Shown here: in pieces, positions 1 to 6,465 of the stretch | Layout: each line of letters begins with the position of its first letter | Position numbering within the stretch: the first letter of the stretch is position 1 | Origin: Candidatus Neomicrothrix sp. UBA4742 | GTDB taxonomy: Bacteria; Actinomycetota; Acidimicrobiia; Acidimicrobiales; Acidimicrobilacustridaceae | DNA length: 17,112 bases | Direction of reading: 5' to 3' | Assembly (NCBI GenBank): GCA_002403895.1 | Contig: DHIQ01000191.1 | Location: 1-17,112, forward strand | The notes under the pieces: model-generated | The model's input: the letters and a program-made list of their open reading frames with translations, nothing else | The model's database searches: none | Told to the model about the DNA's origin: nothing | Translations under genes and position numbers: made by a program

Positions 1-1476
1 GCGGAGCTGCACCACGGCGATGACCTCGTTGCCCCAACGATCGCTGGGGCGGCCGGCGACCACCACGTCGTACACCGCGGGGTGATGGCTCAGGGCGGCC
101 TCGACCTCCTCGGCGAAGATCTTCTCGCCACCCGAGTTGATGGTCACCGAGTCCCGCCCTTTCAGGTCGAGGAGTCCGGCGGGGGTGTAGCCGGCGCGAT
201 CGCCCGGCACCGAGTAGCGCACGCCGTCGATGACGGGGAACGTCTTGGCCGTCTTGGTGGCATCGCCGAGGTAGCCGAGGGGGACCCGTCCCCGCTGGGC
301 CAACCAACCCTGCTCGTCGTCGCCGGGCTCCAGTACTCGGTCGAGGTCCTCCCCCACGATGCACATCCCGGGACCCGGGGTGAACGTGCCGGTGGTGGCG
401 TCGGCGCCGGCGCCGGAGATCTGCGACGCCTGGGACCCCGTCTCGGATGCACCCAGACCGTCCATGATCCCGACGCTGGGCAACAACTCGAGGAAGCGGT
501 TCTTCACCGTCGAGCTCAGGGCGGCGCCGCCACTCACGATCATCAACATGGAGCTGAGGTCGTAGCGGTGGGCGGCCAGCTCGTCGGTGAGCGGGCGCCC
601 GAAGGCGTCACCCACGATGAGCAGGATGTTGACGTTCTCGGCGGCGATGGTGGACCACACGTCCGCCGGGTCGAGGCCTTGGGGGTGATCGGGGAGCACG
701 ATGGTGTTGCCCCCACCCAACGCGTTGAATGCCATCCAGTGGGCGGCGCCGTGCATGAACGGGGGTGCGGGCATGAGCCGGGCCCCGCCGTTGCGGGCGT
801 TCTCGACGATGGACTCCAGGTCGGTCCACTCGGCCCCCGTGCCGAGGTCGCGCCCACCCAAGGCCGCGGGATAGATGTCGGCCTGGCGCCACAGCACGCC
901 CTTGGGCATCCCGGTAGTGCCACCGGTATAGAGGATGTAGAGGTCGTCGGGCGACGGCTCGACGACCGGCGGTTCCGGTGAAGCGACAGCCAGCGCGTCC
1001 TCGTACCACTGGGCCCCGTCGAGCAGGCCATTCCGGGAGTCGTCGTCGACCTGGAGCAGGGTGGTGAGTGCCGGCAAGGACCCTCGAACCTTGTCCAGCG
1101 TGGGTGCCAAGGCGGAGTGGTAGACGATGCCTTTGGCCCGGCTGTCGGTGAGCAGATAGAGCAGCTCCTCCTCGACGTAGCGGTAGTTCACGTTGAACGG
1201 CGCCACTCGGGCCTTGTAGGCGCCGACCATCCCCTCGAGGTACTCGTTGCCGTTGTGGAGGTACAGGGCGAGGTGGTCCTGGCCCGACTCCCAACCGTCG
1301 AGGTCGGCGCGGTCGGTCTGGACCTCGAACCCCTCGGCCAGCAGGTGGTTGGCCAGCCGCCGGGTGCGCTCGGTGAGCTGGCCGTAGGTGATGCGCCGGT
1401 CCCGCCACACGATCGCCTCACGGTCGGGCACCGCGGCCGAGACGGCCTCGTTGACGACGGCGAGGTTGAAGTCCAT
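1..1476 (-). CDS. Acyl-CoA synthetase (AMP-forming, FadD19-like), 3' end cut off by window edge
   Basis: This enzyme would activate a carboxylic acid (fatty acid, or perhaps a steroid side chain) to its CoA thioester through an acyl-adenylate. Reading from the ATG at 1476 gives 492 uninterrupted codons to base 1, with no stop, so the gene continues outside the window. The adenylate-forming P-loop YTGGTTGMPKG lies at residues 183-193. The A8-type hinge region GRDSVTINSGGEKIF is near residues 440-454. The family is usually about 530-550 residues, so some 40-60 residues are missing, including the C-terminal catalytic lysine. The start is supported by a G-run just upstream that can act as a ribosome binding site. 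The sequence around the P-loop (PKGVLWRQADIY) recalls FadD19/FadD3-type actinobacterial ligases. The family is certain; the substrate is not. Confidence 0.92.
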   Translation of the reverse strand, partial: MDFNLAVVNEAVSAAVPDREAIVWRDRRITYGQLTERTRRLANHLLAEGFEVQTDRADLDGWESGQDHLALYLHNGNEYLEGMVGAYKARVAPFNVNYRYVEEELLYLLTDSRAKGIVYHSALAPTLDKVRGSLPALTTLLQVDDDSRNGLLDGAQWYEDALAVASPEPPVVEPSPDDLYILYTGGTTGMPKGVLWRQADIYPAALGGRDLGTGAEWTDLESIVENARNGGARLMPAPPFMHGAAHWMAFNALGGGNTIVLPDHPQGLDPADVWSTIAAENVNILLIVGDAFGRPLTDELAAHRYDLSSMLMIVSGGAALSSTVKNRFLELLPSVGIMDGLGASETGSQASQISGAGADATTGTFTPGPGMCIVGEDLDRVLEPGDDEQGWLAQRGRVPLGYLGDATKTAKTFPVIDGVRYSVPGDRAGYTPAGLLDLKGRDSVTINSGGEKIFAEEVEAALSHHPAVYDVVVAGRPSDRWGNEVIAVVQLR

Positions 1477-1525
1477 CGATCCCCCCAGGAGCGATCCGGC
1501 GCAGCCCGGTGTGGGGTGCGGGGCG

Positions 1526-1531
1526 ATCCTA
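1526..1531 (-). promoter_or_regulatory. Possible -10 box (TAGGAT) for the acyl-CoA synthetase gene
   Basis: Reading the minus strand, TAGGAT lies about 50 bases upstream of the ATG at 1476. That would leave a short 5' leader containing the G-rich ribosome binding site. No convincing -35 element is visible; TTCGCT with a 19-base spacer is the nearest. This is a weak prediction from pattern alone. Confidence 0.25.
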
Positions 1532-1591
1532 GGAGCGCGCTGACGCGGCCAGCGAACTGGCGCCCTGCGGCAGTCGGGCGGGGTCGGGCTC

Positions 1592-1892
1592 CGGCTGGAG
1601 GCCGGCGCGGCGGTGGGTCGTGACTACGACGAGATCATGAAGACGTGGTCACCCGAGGTGTTCATCGGCGGCACTGAGCAGGAGATCGTCGATGCCGGCC
1701 GCCGCTCGTTCTGGGGCGAGCCGTTCGAGTCCTGGTCCGAGGGCACCTGGTCGGAACCCCGGAGCAGTATGCGAGAAGATCGCCGCCTACCGGGAGCTGG
1801 GGTGCGAGGGTTTCATGCCATGGGCGAGCGACTACCCCGACACCGAGACGCTGACGCTCTTCGCCGAACAGGTCATCCCCCAGTTCCGTTGA
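1592..1892 (+). pseudogene. Remnant of an LLM-class (F420-dependent type) oxidoreductase, C-terminal part, frameshifted
   Basis: Three successive frames give pieces that join into one plausible LLM/luciferase-like C-terminus. First comes AVGRDYDEIMKTWSPEVFIG, in the frame read through 1613. Next is LVGTPEQ around 1747-1767. Last is CEKIAAYRELGCEGF, followed by LFAEQVIPQFR and a TGA at 1890-1892. Two one-base deletions, one near 1744 and one near 1767, account for both frame changes. Nothing of the N-terminal two thirds is seen: the frame meets a TGA at 1541 and the stretch upstream is the acyl-CoA synthetase promoter region. It is therefore a 5'-truncated, frameshifted relic; sequencing error could explain the shifts but not the missing 5' part. 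The GTPEQV-EKI-Y---G motif is typical of the C-terminus of this family, whose intact members transfer hydride using F420 or FMN. The start coordinate is approximate. Confidence 0.75.
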
Positions 1893-1901
1893 CCCGCGGA
1901 A

Positions 1902-1945
1902 CTGGCGATGATCTCGTGCCCTGGAGCGGACCAAATCATCGCCAG
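1902..1945. repeat. 11-bp inverted repeat (hairpin) between convergent gene ends
   Basis: CTGGCGATGAT (1902-1912) and ATCATCGCCAG (1935-1945) are perfect inverted copies separated by 22 bases. The hairpin lies between the end of the LLM relic (+) and the end of the MaoC gene (-). It has no T-run on either side, so it is not a classical terminator, though it could serve as a bidirectional one. Its right arm overlaps a 17-bp sequence that recurs at 12169-12185. Confidence 0.6.
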
Positions 1946-1953
1946 AACGGCGG
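1937..1953 (+). repeat. 17-bp intergenic direct repeat, copy 1
   Basis: CATCGCCAGAACGGCGG occurs here and, base for base, at 12169-12185. Both copies lie between the 3' ends of convergent genes. The unit can itself fold as CGCC-AGAAC-GGCG. Its first seven bases can also pair with a GGCGATG upstream at 1904-1910. Confidence 0.7.
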
Positions 1954-1972
1954 TGGGCGGTGGAGCTTCGCT

Positions 1973-2428
1973 CTACTCGTAGTAGCGGAAGATGATCTCG
2001 GCCACGCACGAGGGCTTGGGTGCGCCTTCGACCTCGAAGGTGAAGCGCATCATCACCTGCGCACCGCCGGCGACATCTTCGACCTCGAGCAGCTCGGCGC
2101 CGAGGCGCAGCTTGGAGCCGACCGGGACAGGGGAAGGGAACCGGACCTTGCCGGCGCCATAGTTCACGCCCATGGCTACGCCCTCGACCCGCAGGATGTC
2201 CGGCATCAGAGTGGGGCCCATCGAAAGGGTCAGGTACCCGTGGGCGATTGGGCCACCGAAGGGGCCGGCCTTGGCCCGCTCGGGGTCGACGTGGATCCAT
2301 TGATGGTCCCCGGTGGCGTCGGCGAACAGGTTGACCTGTTCCTGGGTGATCTCGACGTAGTCGCTGTAGCCGAGATGCTCCCCGACCTTCTCCTTCAGCC
2401 CAGCGATGCCCTGCACGGTGGTGGTCAT
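1973..2428 (-). CDS. MaoC-family (R)-specific enoyl-CoA hydratase (HtdZ/Rv0130-like)
   Basis: The 151-residue product is a single hot-dog-fold MaoC dehydratase, expected to hydrate trans-2-enoyl-CoA to (R)-3-hydroxyacyl-CoA. The hydratase-2 motif is intact: ADATGDHQWIHVDPERA spans residues 36-52, with the probable catalytic pair Asp41 and His46, followed by GPIAHGYLTLS. The length matches the single-domain actinobacterial members such as Mycobacterium Rv0130. The gene sits 42 bases downstream of the small membrane-protein gene on the same strand and convergent to the LLM relic. There is no Shine-Dalgarno sequence before the ATG; a CATGAT box six bases upstream suggests leaderless transcription. 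The physiological substrate cannot be told from sequence. Confidence 0.92.
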   Translation of the reverse strand: MTTTVQGIAGLKEKVGEHLGYSDYVEITQEQVNLFADATGDHQWIHVDPERAKAGPFGGPIAHGYLTLSMGPTLMPDILRVEGVAMGVNYGAGKVRFPSPVPVGSKLRLGAELLEVEDVAGGAQVMMRFTFEVEGAPKPSCVAEIIFRYYE

Positions 2429-2434
2429 GGACCG

Positions 2435-2440
2435 ATCATG
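2435..2440 (-). promoter_or_regulatory. Possible -10 box (CATGAT) for leaderless MaoC transcript
   Basis: On the minus strand CATGAT ends six bases before the ATG at 2428 and matches four of six positions of TATAAT. With no ribosome binding site in the gap, transcription beginning at the start codon is a reasonable reading. Confidence 0.3.
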
Positions 2441-2470
2441 CCCCGCGGAGCGCCGGGAGAACCAGATCGG

Positions 2471-2833
2471 TCAGTGGAACCAGATCTTCTGGTACTCGCG
2501 GCTCGTCGGGTGCACCAGCAGGGCGAACAACGCCACCGGGAACAAGATGTTGAGCAGGAACCGCGGGTCGAAGATCAGCGAAAGATGGCCGATGAGGCTC
2601 AGCACCGGAAACACCAGAGCGACCGTGGCCATGACCACGGCCAGGTAGTAGCCCCACTTCCGCTCGTTGGCGATGCCGAAGGCGCCGGCCACCTCGCCGA
2701 CGATGATCAGCAGACCGATCGGGGAGAAGAGACCTCCGAACACTGCCCCGAAGAACGCGTTCACGTAGAGCAGGAACGTGGCGATGTACAAGGTCTGGGG
2801 TTGCGATGGGTTGGTCCACCGGCGGGTCTCCAT
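2471..2833 (-). CDS. Small integral membrane protein, four predicted helices, function unknown
   Basis: I do not recognise a named family. From the ATG at 2833 the product is 120 residues with four hydrophobic segments, at about residues 14-36, 39-55, 60-82 and 92-108. A short polar N-terminus (METRRWTNPSQP) and a polar C-terminus (PTSREYQKIWFH) flank them. NERKW between helices 2 and 3 is a positively charged loop. An ATG at 2857 in the same frame would add eight residues but would run deeper into the divergent gene, so I prefer 2833. The start codon overlaps that of the nucleotidyltransferase gene on the other strand within a CCATGG palindrome. It lies 42 bases upstream of the MaoC gene and may be cotranscribed with it. 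No catalytic motif is visible. Confidence 0.75.
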   Translation of the reverse strand: METRRWTNPSQPQTLYIATFLLYVNAFFGAVFGGLFSPIGLLIIVGEVAGAFGIANERKWGYYLAVVMATVALVFPVLSLIGHLSLIFDPRFLLNILFPVALFALLVHPTSREYQKIWFH

Positions 2834-3719
2834 GGATGACAGTGTGGCAGGAACCAACCGAAACGGGCACGCAGGCGGTCACGACCGGGATCGGTCTGCC
2901 TCGATCGCCGCAGTGGTGCTCGCCGCCGGTGCCGGTCGCCGGCTCCGCCCGCTGACCGAGCTGTATCCCAAAGCCTTGTGCCCCGTGGCCAACCGACCGC
3001 TGGTGGACCACGCCCTCGAGCGGGCCGCAGCCGTCACCTCCGCCCTCGCCGTCAACCTGCATCACGGTCGTGAGCTCCTCGAGTCCCACCTCTCGACGGA
3101 TGTCCTGGTGTACCTGTCCGTGGAGGAACCTCAGGCCCTGGGCACGGCCGGGGCGCTGGCCGGGTTGCGGGCGTGGATAGCCGGGCGGGGCGTGCTGGTA
3201 CAGAACGCCGATGCTTGGTCAACGGCTGATCTCGCCCCGTTCACCGACGGCTGGGACGGCGAGCGGATCCGCCTGCTGATCACGCCGGGGGCCGACGGCC
3301 GGGTGGCCTTCGGTCCCGGGGTCGGCCTGGTTGCCTCGTTGCTGCCCTGGTCCGAGGTTTCGCGCCTGCACGCGGTGCCGTCCGGGCTCTACGAAATGAT
3401 GTGGCGCCGGGCCGACGCTGAAGGCCGCATCGACGTGGTCGGTCATCGGGGGTCCTTCGTGGACTGTGGAACGCCGCGCCAGTACCTCCGGGCCAACCTG
3501 GAGGCCGCCGCCCTGTTGCCTGGCGTCAACGGGACCGGCTCGCTCATCGATCCCACGGCGGTGACGTCGGCCCCGATCAATCAGTCGGTGATCGGCCCCG
3601 GCGCCACCGTGGCCGGCACGGTCAAGGGCTCGGTCGTGTGGGGCGGATCCCAGGTGGCTGAGGGCGAGACCCTGGTCGACAGCGTGCGCGCCGGCAACCT
3701 CACCGTGGTGGTTCGCTGA
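2832..3719 (+). CDS. Sugar-phosphate nucleotidyltransferase (GT-A fold, NTP_transferase family)
   Basis: The 295-residue product should transfer a nucleoside monophosphate to a sugar 1-phosphate to make an NDP-sugar. The signature LAAGAGRRLRPLT is at residues 30-42 and PKAL at 46-49. GTAGA is at 104-108 and the DCGTP motif at 211-215. The C-terminus (SVIGPGATVAGTVKGSVVWG) looks like the beginning of a hexapeptide-repeat beta-helix. The usual NGD metal site appears as NAD (125-127), a mild departure. The start is uncertain: ATG 2832 shares bases with the start of the opposite-strand gene, and GTG 2844 is an alternative; the first 24 residues are not conserved-looking. The 3' end overlaps rlmN by 20 bases, tail to tail. 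It resembles MurU or mannose-1-phosphate guanylyltransferase-type proteins, but the sugar cannot be assigned. Confidence 0.85.
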   Translation: MDDSVAGTNRNGHAGGHDRDRSASIAAVVLAAGAGRRLRPLTELYPKALCPVANRPLVDHALERAAAVTSALAVNLHHGRELLESHLSTDVLVYLSVEEPQALGTAGALAGLRAWIAGRGVLVQNADAWSTADLAPFTDGWDGERIRLLITPGADGRVAFGPGVGLVASLLPWSEVSRLHAVPSGLYEMMWRRADAEGRIDVVGHRGSFVDCGTPRQYLRANLEAAALLPGVNGTGSLIDPTAVTSAPINQSVIGPGATVAGTVKGSVVWGGSQVAEGETLVDSVRAGNLTVVVR

Positions 3720-4812
3720 TCGCCACCGGCACCGGACCCGGCACAGACATCGGCGCCGTCGGGCCCGCCTCCGAGCCGGATTGAGTCGTCGAGGTCGCGT
3801 GCACCGCCCGCAGCTGGCCACAGGCGGCGTCGATGTCGGTGCCCCGGTTCTGACGCACGGTGGCGTTCACCCCCAACGAGCGCAGGAGGTCCCGGAAGGC
3901 GGTGACCTGGGCTGGGGAAGTACCGCGGGTGGCGTAGCCGGGCGTGGGGTTGAGCGGGATGAGATTGACGTGCGCCCGCAACGGTCGGGCGTAGGCGGCC
4001 AGCTCCTCCGCGTCGCGTCGGCGGTCGTTCACCCCATTGATGAGAGCCCATTCGAACGACAGACGGCGGTTCTTGGCCGTGAGGTAGTCGGCGCAGGCCT
4101 CGGCCAGAACCGCCAGCGGGTAGCGGCGGTTGATGGGCACCAGCTCGTCGCGAAGCTCGTCGTTGGCCGCGTGCAGCGACACCGCCAGGTTGACGGGCAA
4201 CGTTTCGCCGGCCAGCCGGGTGATGCCGGGCACGATGCCCACCGTCGACACCGTCAGGTGCCGGGCAGAGATCCCCATGTCGCCGTGGAGGCGTTCCACC
4301 GCGGCCCACGTCCGGGCGTAGTTGGCCAGGGGCTCGCCCATGCCCATGAACACCACGTTCGACACCCGTCGGGGCTCGTCTCGCTGCTGGGCGCGGCGCC
4401 GAGCTTGGACCACCTGCTCGACGATCTCGCCGACGCTGAGGTGCCGTTCGAAGCCGGCCTGGCCGGTGGCGCAGAACCCACAGCCCATGGCGCACCCGGC
4501 CTGGGTGCTGATGCACACCGTGGTGCGATCGCCGTAGTGCATGAGCACGGTCTCGACCTGGGCACCGCCGTCCAGTCCCCACAGCCACTTGATGGTCTCT
4601 CCATCGTGGCTGATCGACTCGGTGATGGGGACCAGCCCCTCCGGCGCGGCCTCGGCCAGCCGGCCCCGGACCGCTTTGGGCAGCTCGGTCAGCTCGTCGA
4701 CCGTCGCGGCTCGCTCGTAGAGCCCGCGCCACACCTGGTCGACCCGGTAGGCGGGCTGATCGGCCAGCAGCTCGGCCAACCCGGCGCGGTCGAGGTCGTA
4801 CAGGGAACCCAT
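3700..4812 (-). CDS. rlmN: 23S rRNA (A2503-C2) / tRNA (A37-C2) methyltransferase RlmN
   Basis: RlmN is a radical-SAM enzyme that methylates C2 of A2503 in 23S rRNA and A37 in some tRNAs. The 370-residue product has the CxxxCxxC cluster motif CAMGCGFC (Cys107, Cys111, Cys114). It also has the upstream catalytic Cys100 and the methyl-carrying Cys331 in RQNRGTDIDAACGQL. FMGMGEPLANY (residues 155-165) and LNPTPG are further family hallmarks, so all key residues are present. The last ~30 residues are a Pro/Ser/Thr-rich tail that overlaps the convergent nucleotidyltransferase gene. The gene follows mshD by 27 bases on the same strand. That gap carries a TAGCCT box exactly seven bases before the ATG, so rlmN may have its own leaderless transcript. 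Confidence 0.97.
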   Translation of the reverse strand: MGSLYDLDRAGLAELLADQPAYRVDQVWRGLYERAATVDELTELPKAVRGRLAEAAPEGLVPITESISHDGETIKWLWGLDGGAQVETVLMHYGDRTTVCISTQAGCAMGCGFCATGQAGFERHLSVGEIVEQVVQARRRAQQRDEPRRVSNVVFMGMGEPLANYARTWAAVERLHGDMGISARHLTVSTVGIVPGITRLAGETLPVNLAVSLHAANDELRDELVPINRRYPLAVLAEACADYLTAKNRRLSFEWALINGVNDRRRDAEELAAYARPLRAHVNLIPLNPTPGYATRGTSPAQVTAFRDLLRSLGVNATVRQNRGTDIDAACGQLRAVHATSTTQSGSEAGPTAPMSVPGPVPVAISEPPR

Positions 4813-4819
4813 GGGTCCG

Positions 4820-4825
4820 AGGCTA
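4820..4825 (-). promoter_or_regulatory. Candidate -10 box (TAGCCT) for leaderless rlmN
   Basis: On the minus strand TAGCCT is followed by seven bases and then the rlmN ATG at 4812. This is the spacing expected when transcription starts at the first base of the start codon. TTCACG at 4845-4850 could be a -35 element with a long 19-base spacer; it lies in the 3' end of mshD. Confidence 0.5.
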
Positions 4826-4839
4826 GAGGCAAGCCCGGC

Positions 4840-5658
4840 TCAGGCGTGAAGGGTCTGCCGCCACCACCGTCGGGCCTGGTGCTCGGTGAACCCGAGATGC
4901 CGGTACAGGGCGAGTGCGGGCTCGTTGTCGGCTTCCACGTACAGCATGGCATCCTCCAGCCCCTGGGTGGCCAGCCAGTCCAGCCCGGCCACGACGAGAG
5001 CCCGGCCCAGCCCGAGACCGTGCGCCGCAGGATCCACCGCAATCACGTAGATCTCACCCACTGGTGGATCGGTCTCCGCGTGAATCTTCGTCCAGCAGAA
5101 ACCGTCGATGGCGGGTCCCGCGGGTCCCGCGGGCGCCGCCGCCGAGCCCGGCGAGTCCGAAGGACCCGTCGACTCGTGCACGAGCAACCCGTCGGGCCGG
5201 AACCATGGCTCGCCTTGGCGTTGGCGGACGTCGTCCACCGTCCATCCTGACTGGTCAGGGTGCCAGGCGAAGGCTCGGTTGTTCACCCTCACCCAGGCCT
5301 CCTCGTCCTGACCGGGGCGGAAGGCCCGGAACCTGGGCTTCGGGCGCTTCGCCGTCGCGTTGCTCGAGGCGCCGCTCGCAGGGAGGGGGAGCGAGCGGCG
5401 CAGTTGCAGCGTCGAACGCACCAGCTCGTAGCCGGCCGCCCCGACCAGCTCGGCCAACGCCTCCGGAGCGGGTTCGGCCTCGAGTGCCGATTGCACCGCG
5501 CCGATGGCGGGGGCCAGGGCACTCACCTGCTGGAGCAAGCCCGGCAGGTCGCCCAGTGGTTCGTCCTCGTTGGCGATGCGTTCGATGGTGGCGCGTAGGT
5601 CAGGCGGGAAGCGGCTGAGCTCGTGGCCGGGTTCGGCGCTCAGCAGCAGGCGACGCAT
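4840..5658 (-). CDS. mshD: Mycothiol synthase MshD (GNAT acetyltransferase) with reduced N-terminal half
   Basis: MshD acetylates Cys-GlcN-Ins with acetyl-CoA, the last step of mycothiol synthesis. The C-terminal GNAT domain is complete: residues 116-153 carry DEEAWVRVNNRAFAWHPDQ and GEPWFRPDG, and residues 186-257 carry GFCWTK, GEIYVIAVDPAAHGLGLGRA (acetyl-CoA loop) and LYVEADNEPAL. The N-terminal half is only about 90 residues and lacks a visible acetyl-CoA loop, so the 272-residue protein is shorter than the ~300-315 usual for this two-domain family. A Pro/Gly/Ala-rich insert (SAAAPAGPAGPA, 172-183) separates the conserved blocks. I chose ATG 5658 because a TAGCGT box sits seven bases upstream; an ATG at 5724 would add 22 residues and overlap nth. 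It is divergent from nth and upstream of rlmN. Confidence 0.9.
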   Translation of the reverse strand: MRRLLLSAEPGHELSRFPPDLRATIERIANEDEPLGDLPGLLQQVSALAPAIGAVQSALEAEPAPEALAELVGAAGYELVRSTLQLRRSLPLPASGASSNATAKRPKPRFRAFRPGQDEEAWVRVNNRAFAWHPDQSGWTVDDVRQRQGEPWFRPDGLLVHESTGPSDSPGSAAAPAGPAGPAIDGFCWTKIHAETDPPVGEIYVIAVDPAAHGLGLGRALVVAGLDWLATQGLEDAMLYVEADNEPALALYRHLGFTEHQARRWWRQTLHA

Positions 5659-5661
5659 CGC

Positions 5662-5700
5662 GGCCACGCTATCGGCCGCTTCGGTGCCGCTAGCGTGGCC
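5662..5700. promoter_or_regulatory. Symmetric divergent promoter region between mshD and nth
   Basis: GGCCACGCTA (5662-5671) and TAGCGTGGCC (5691-5700) are perfect inverted copies. Each arm carries a TAGCGT box reading outward. The left box (5666-5671, minus) is seven bases from the mshD ATG at 5658. The right box (5691-5696, plus) is nine bases from the nth ATG at 5706. The arrangement suggests two back-to-back leaderless promoters related by dyad symmetry. Confidence 0.55.
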
Positions 5701-5705
5701 CGTCC

Positions 5706-6347
5706 ATGGGGAGACCGAGGACACCGTCGGGCCGCGCCCGCGAGACGAACCGCCGGCTGACCTTGGAATACCCCGATGCGGTGTGCGAGCTCGATCATGG
5801 CAACCCGTTCGAGCTGTTGGCGGCGACCATTCTGTCGGCCCAGTGCACCGACGTCCGGGTCAACATGGTCACCCCGACGCTTTTCGCCCGCTATCCGCTG
5901 CCCGAGGACCTCGCCCAGGCCGCACCGGCCGAGCTCCAGGAGATCATTCGCTCCACCGGCTTCTACCAGAACAAGGCCCGCAGCCTCATCGGGATGGCCA
6001 ATGCTCTGGTTGACCGCTTCGGCGGCGAGGTCCCCGGCGCCATGGAGGACCTGGTCACCGTCCCTGGGGTGGGGCGCAAGACGGCCAACGTGGTGCGCAG
6101 TGTGGCGCTGGGTCTCCCCGGCTTGCCGGTCGACACCCACGTCGGTCGGCTCAGCCGCCTGCTCGGTCTCACCACCGAGATGGACCCGGTGAAGGTCGAG
6201 ATGGAACTGAACCCGATGGTGCCCGCCCACGAGCGAGGGCTGTTCTCGTTGCGCTTGATCCTCCATGGACGCCGGGTATGCGTCGCTCGAAGGCCCCGAT
6301 GTGAGGACTGTGTCTTAAACGATTTCTGTCCATCGTCCGAGATCTGA
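5706..6347 (+). CDS. nth: Endonuclease III (DNA glycosylase/AP lyase)
   Basis: Nth removes oxidised pyrimidines and cleaves the resulting abasic site in base-excision repair. The 213-residue product has the helix-hairpin-helix LVTVPGVGRKTANVV (residues 116-130) with catalytic Lys125. The catalytic Asp143 is in VDTHVGRLSRLLGL. A C-terminal iron-sulphur loop of form C-x6-C-x2-C-x5-C uses Cys192, Cys199, Cys202 and Cys208. ATILSAQCTD near residue 40 is also typical. The length is normal and all catalytic residues are present. The ATG at 5706 has a TAGCGT box nine bases upstream and no ribosome binding site, so it is probably near-leaderless. The gene diverges from mshD; the next plus-strand terminator is at 6528-6560. 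Confidence 0.97.
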   Translation: MGRPRTPSGRARETNRRLTLEYPDAVCELDHGNPFELLAATILSAQCTDVRVNMVTPTLFARYPLPEDLAQAAPAELQEIIRSTGFYQNKARSLIGMANALVDRFGGEVPGAMEDLVTVPGVGRKTANVVRSVALGLPGLPVDTHVGRLSRLLGLTTEMDPVKVEMELNPMVPAHERGLFSLRLILHGRRVCVARRPRCEDCVLNDFCPSSEI

Positions 6348-6452
6348 CCAATTCGACCCGATCATTCGCTCAATGCGTCTTGAACAATGGATTCCGTCGC
6401 GAGAAACGCGGAAAATGTGGCAGCTGAGTGGAGTCTCCGCCGCCGAGGGAGC
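6348..6452. other. Non-coding interval after nth, AT-richer than its surroundings
   Basis: I see no credible gene here. Base composition is noticeably less GC-rich than the flanking genes. The only local structure is a short CGCG-AGAAA-CGCG hairpin at 6398-6410. The stretch leads into the candidate promoter of the small RNA described at 6466-6560. Confidence 0.5.
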
Positions 6453-6458
6453 TACCAT
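6453..6458 (+). promoter_or_regulatory. Candidate -10 box (TACCAT) of the small RNA
   Basis: TACCAT is identical to the box proposed for hisI and lies seven bases before base 6466. That base is effectively the first of a run of three hairpins ending in a terminator. No good -35 element is present. Confidence 0.4.
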
Positions 6459-6465
6459 CATCGAT

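Noticed and set aside
82..981. Long plus-strand open frame (299 codons) opposite the acyl-CoA synthetase
   Set aside because: It is an antisense shadow: its composition is Gly/Val/Arg-rich with no motifs, while the minus strand encodes an uninterrupted synthetase with clear signatures.
5108..5140. Tandem GC-rich repeat (CGGGTCCCG units) as a possible non-coding repeat element
   Set aside because: It lies in frame within mshD and simply encodes PAGPAGPA. It is reported as a protein insert instead.
3781..5250. 489-codon plus-strand open frame opposite rlmN and mshD
   Set aside because: High GC keeps the antisense frame open. Both minus-strand genes have complete active-site motifs, and this frame has none.
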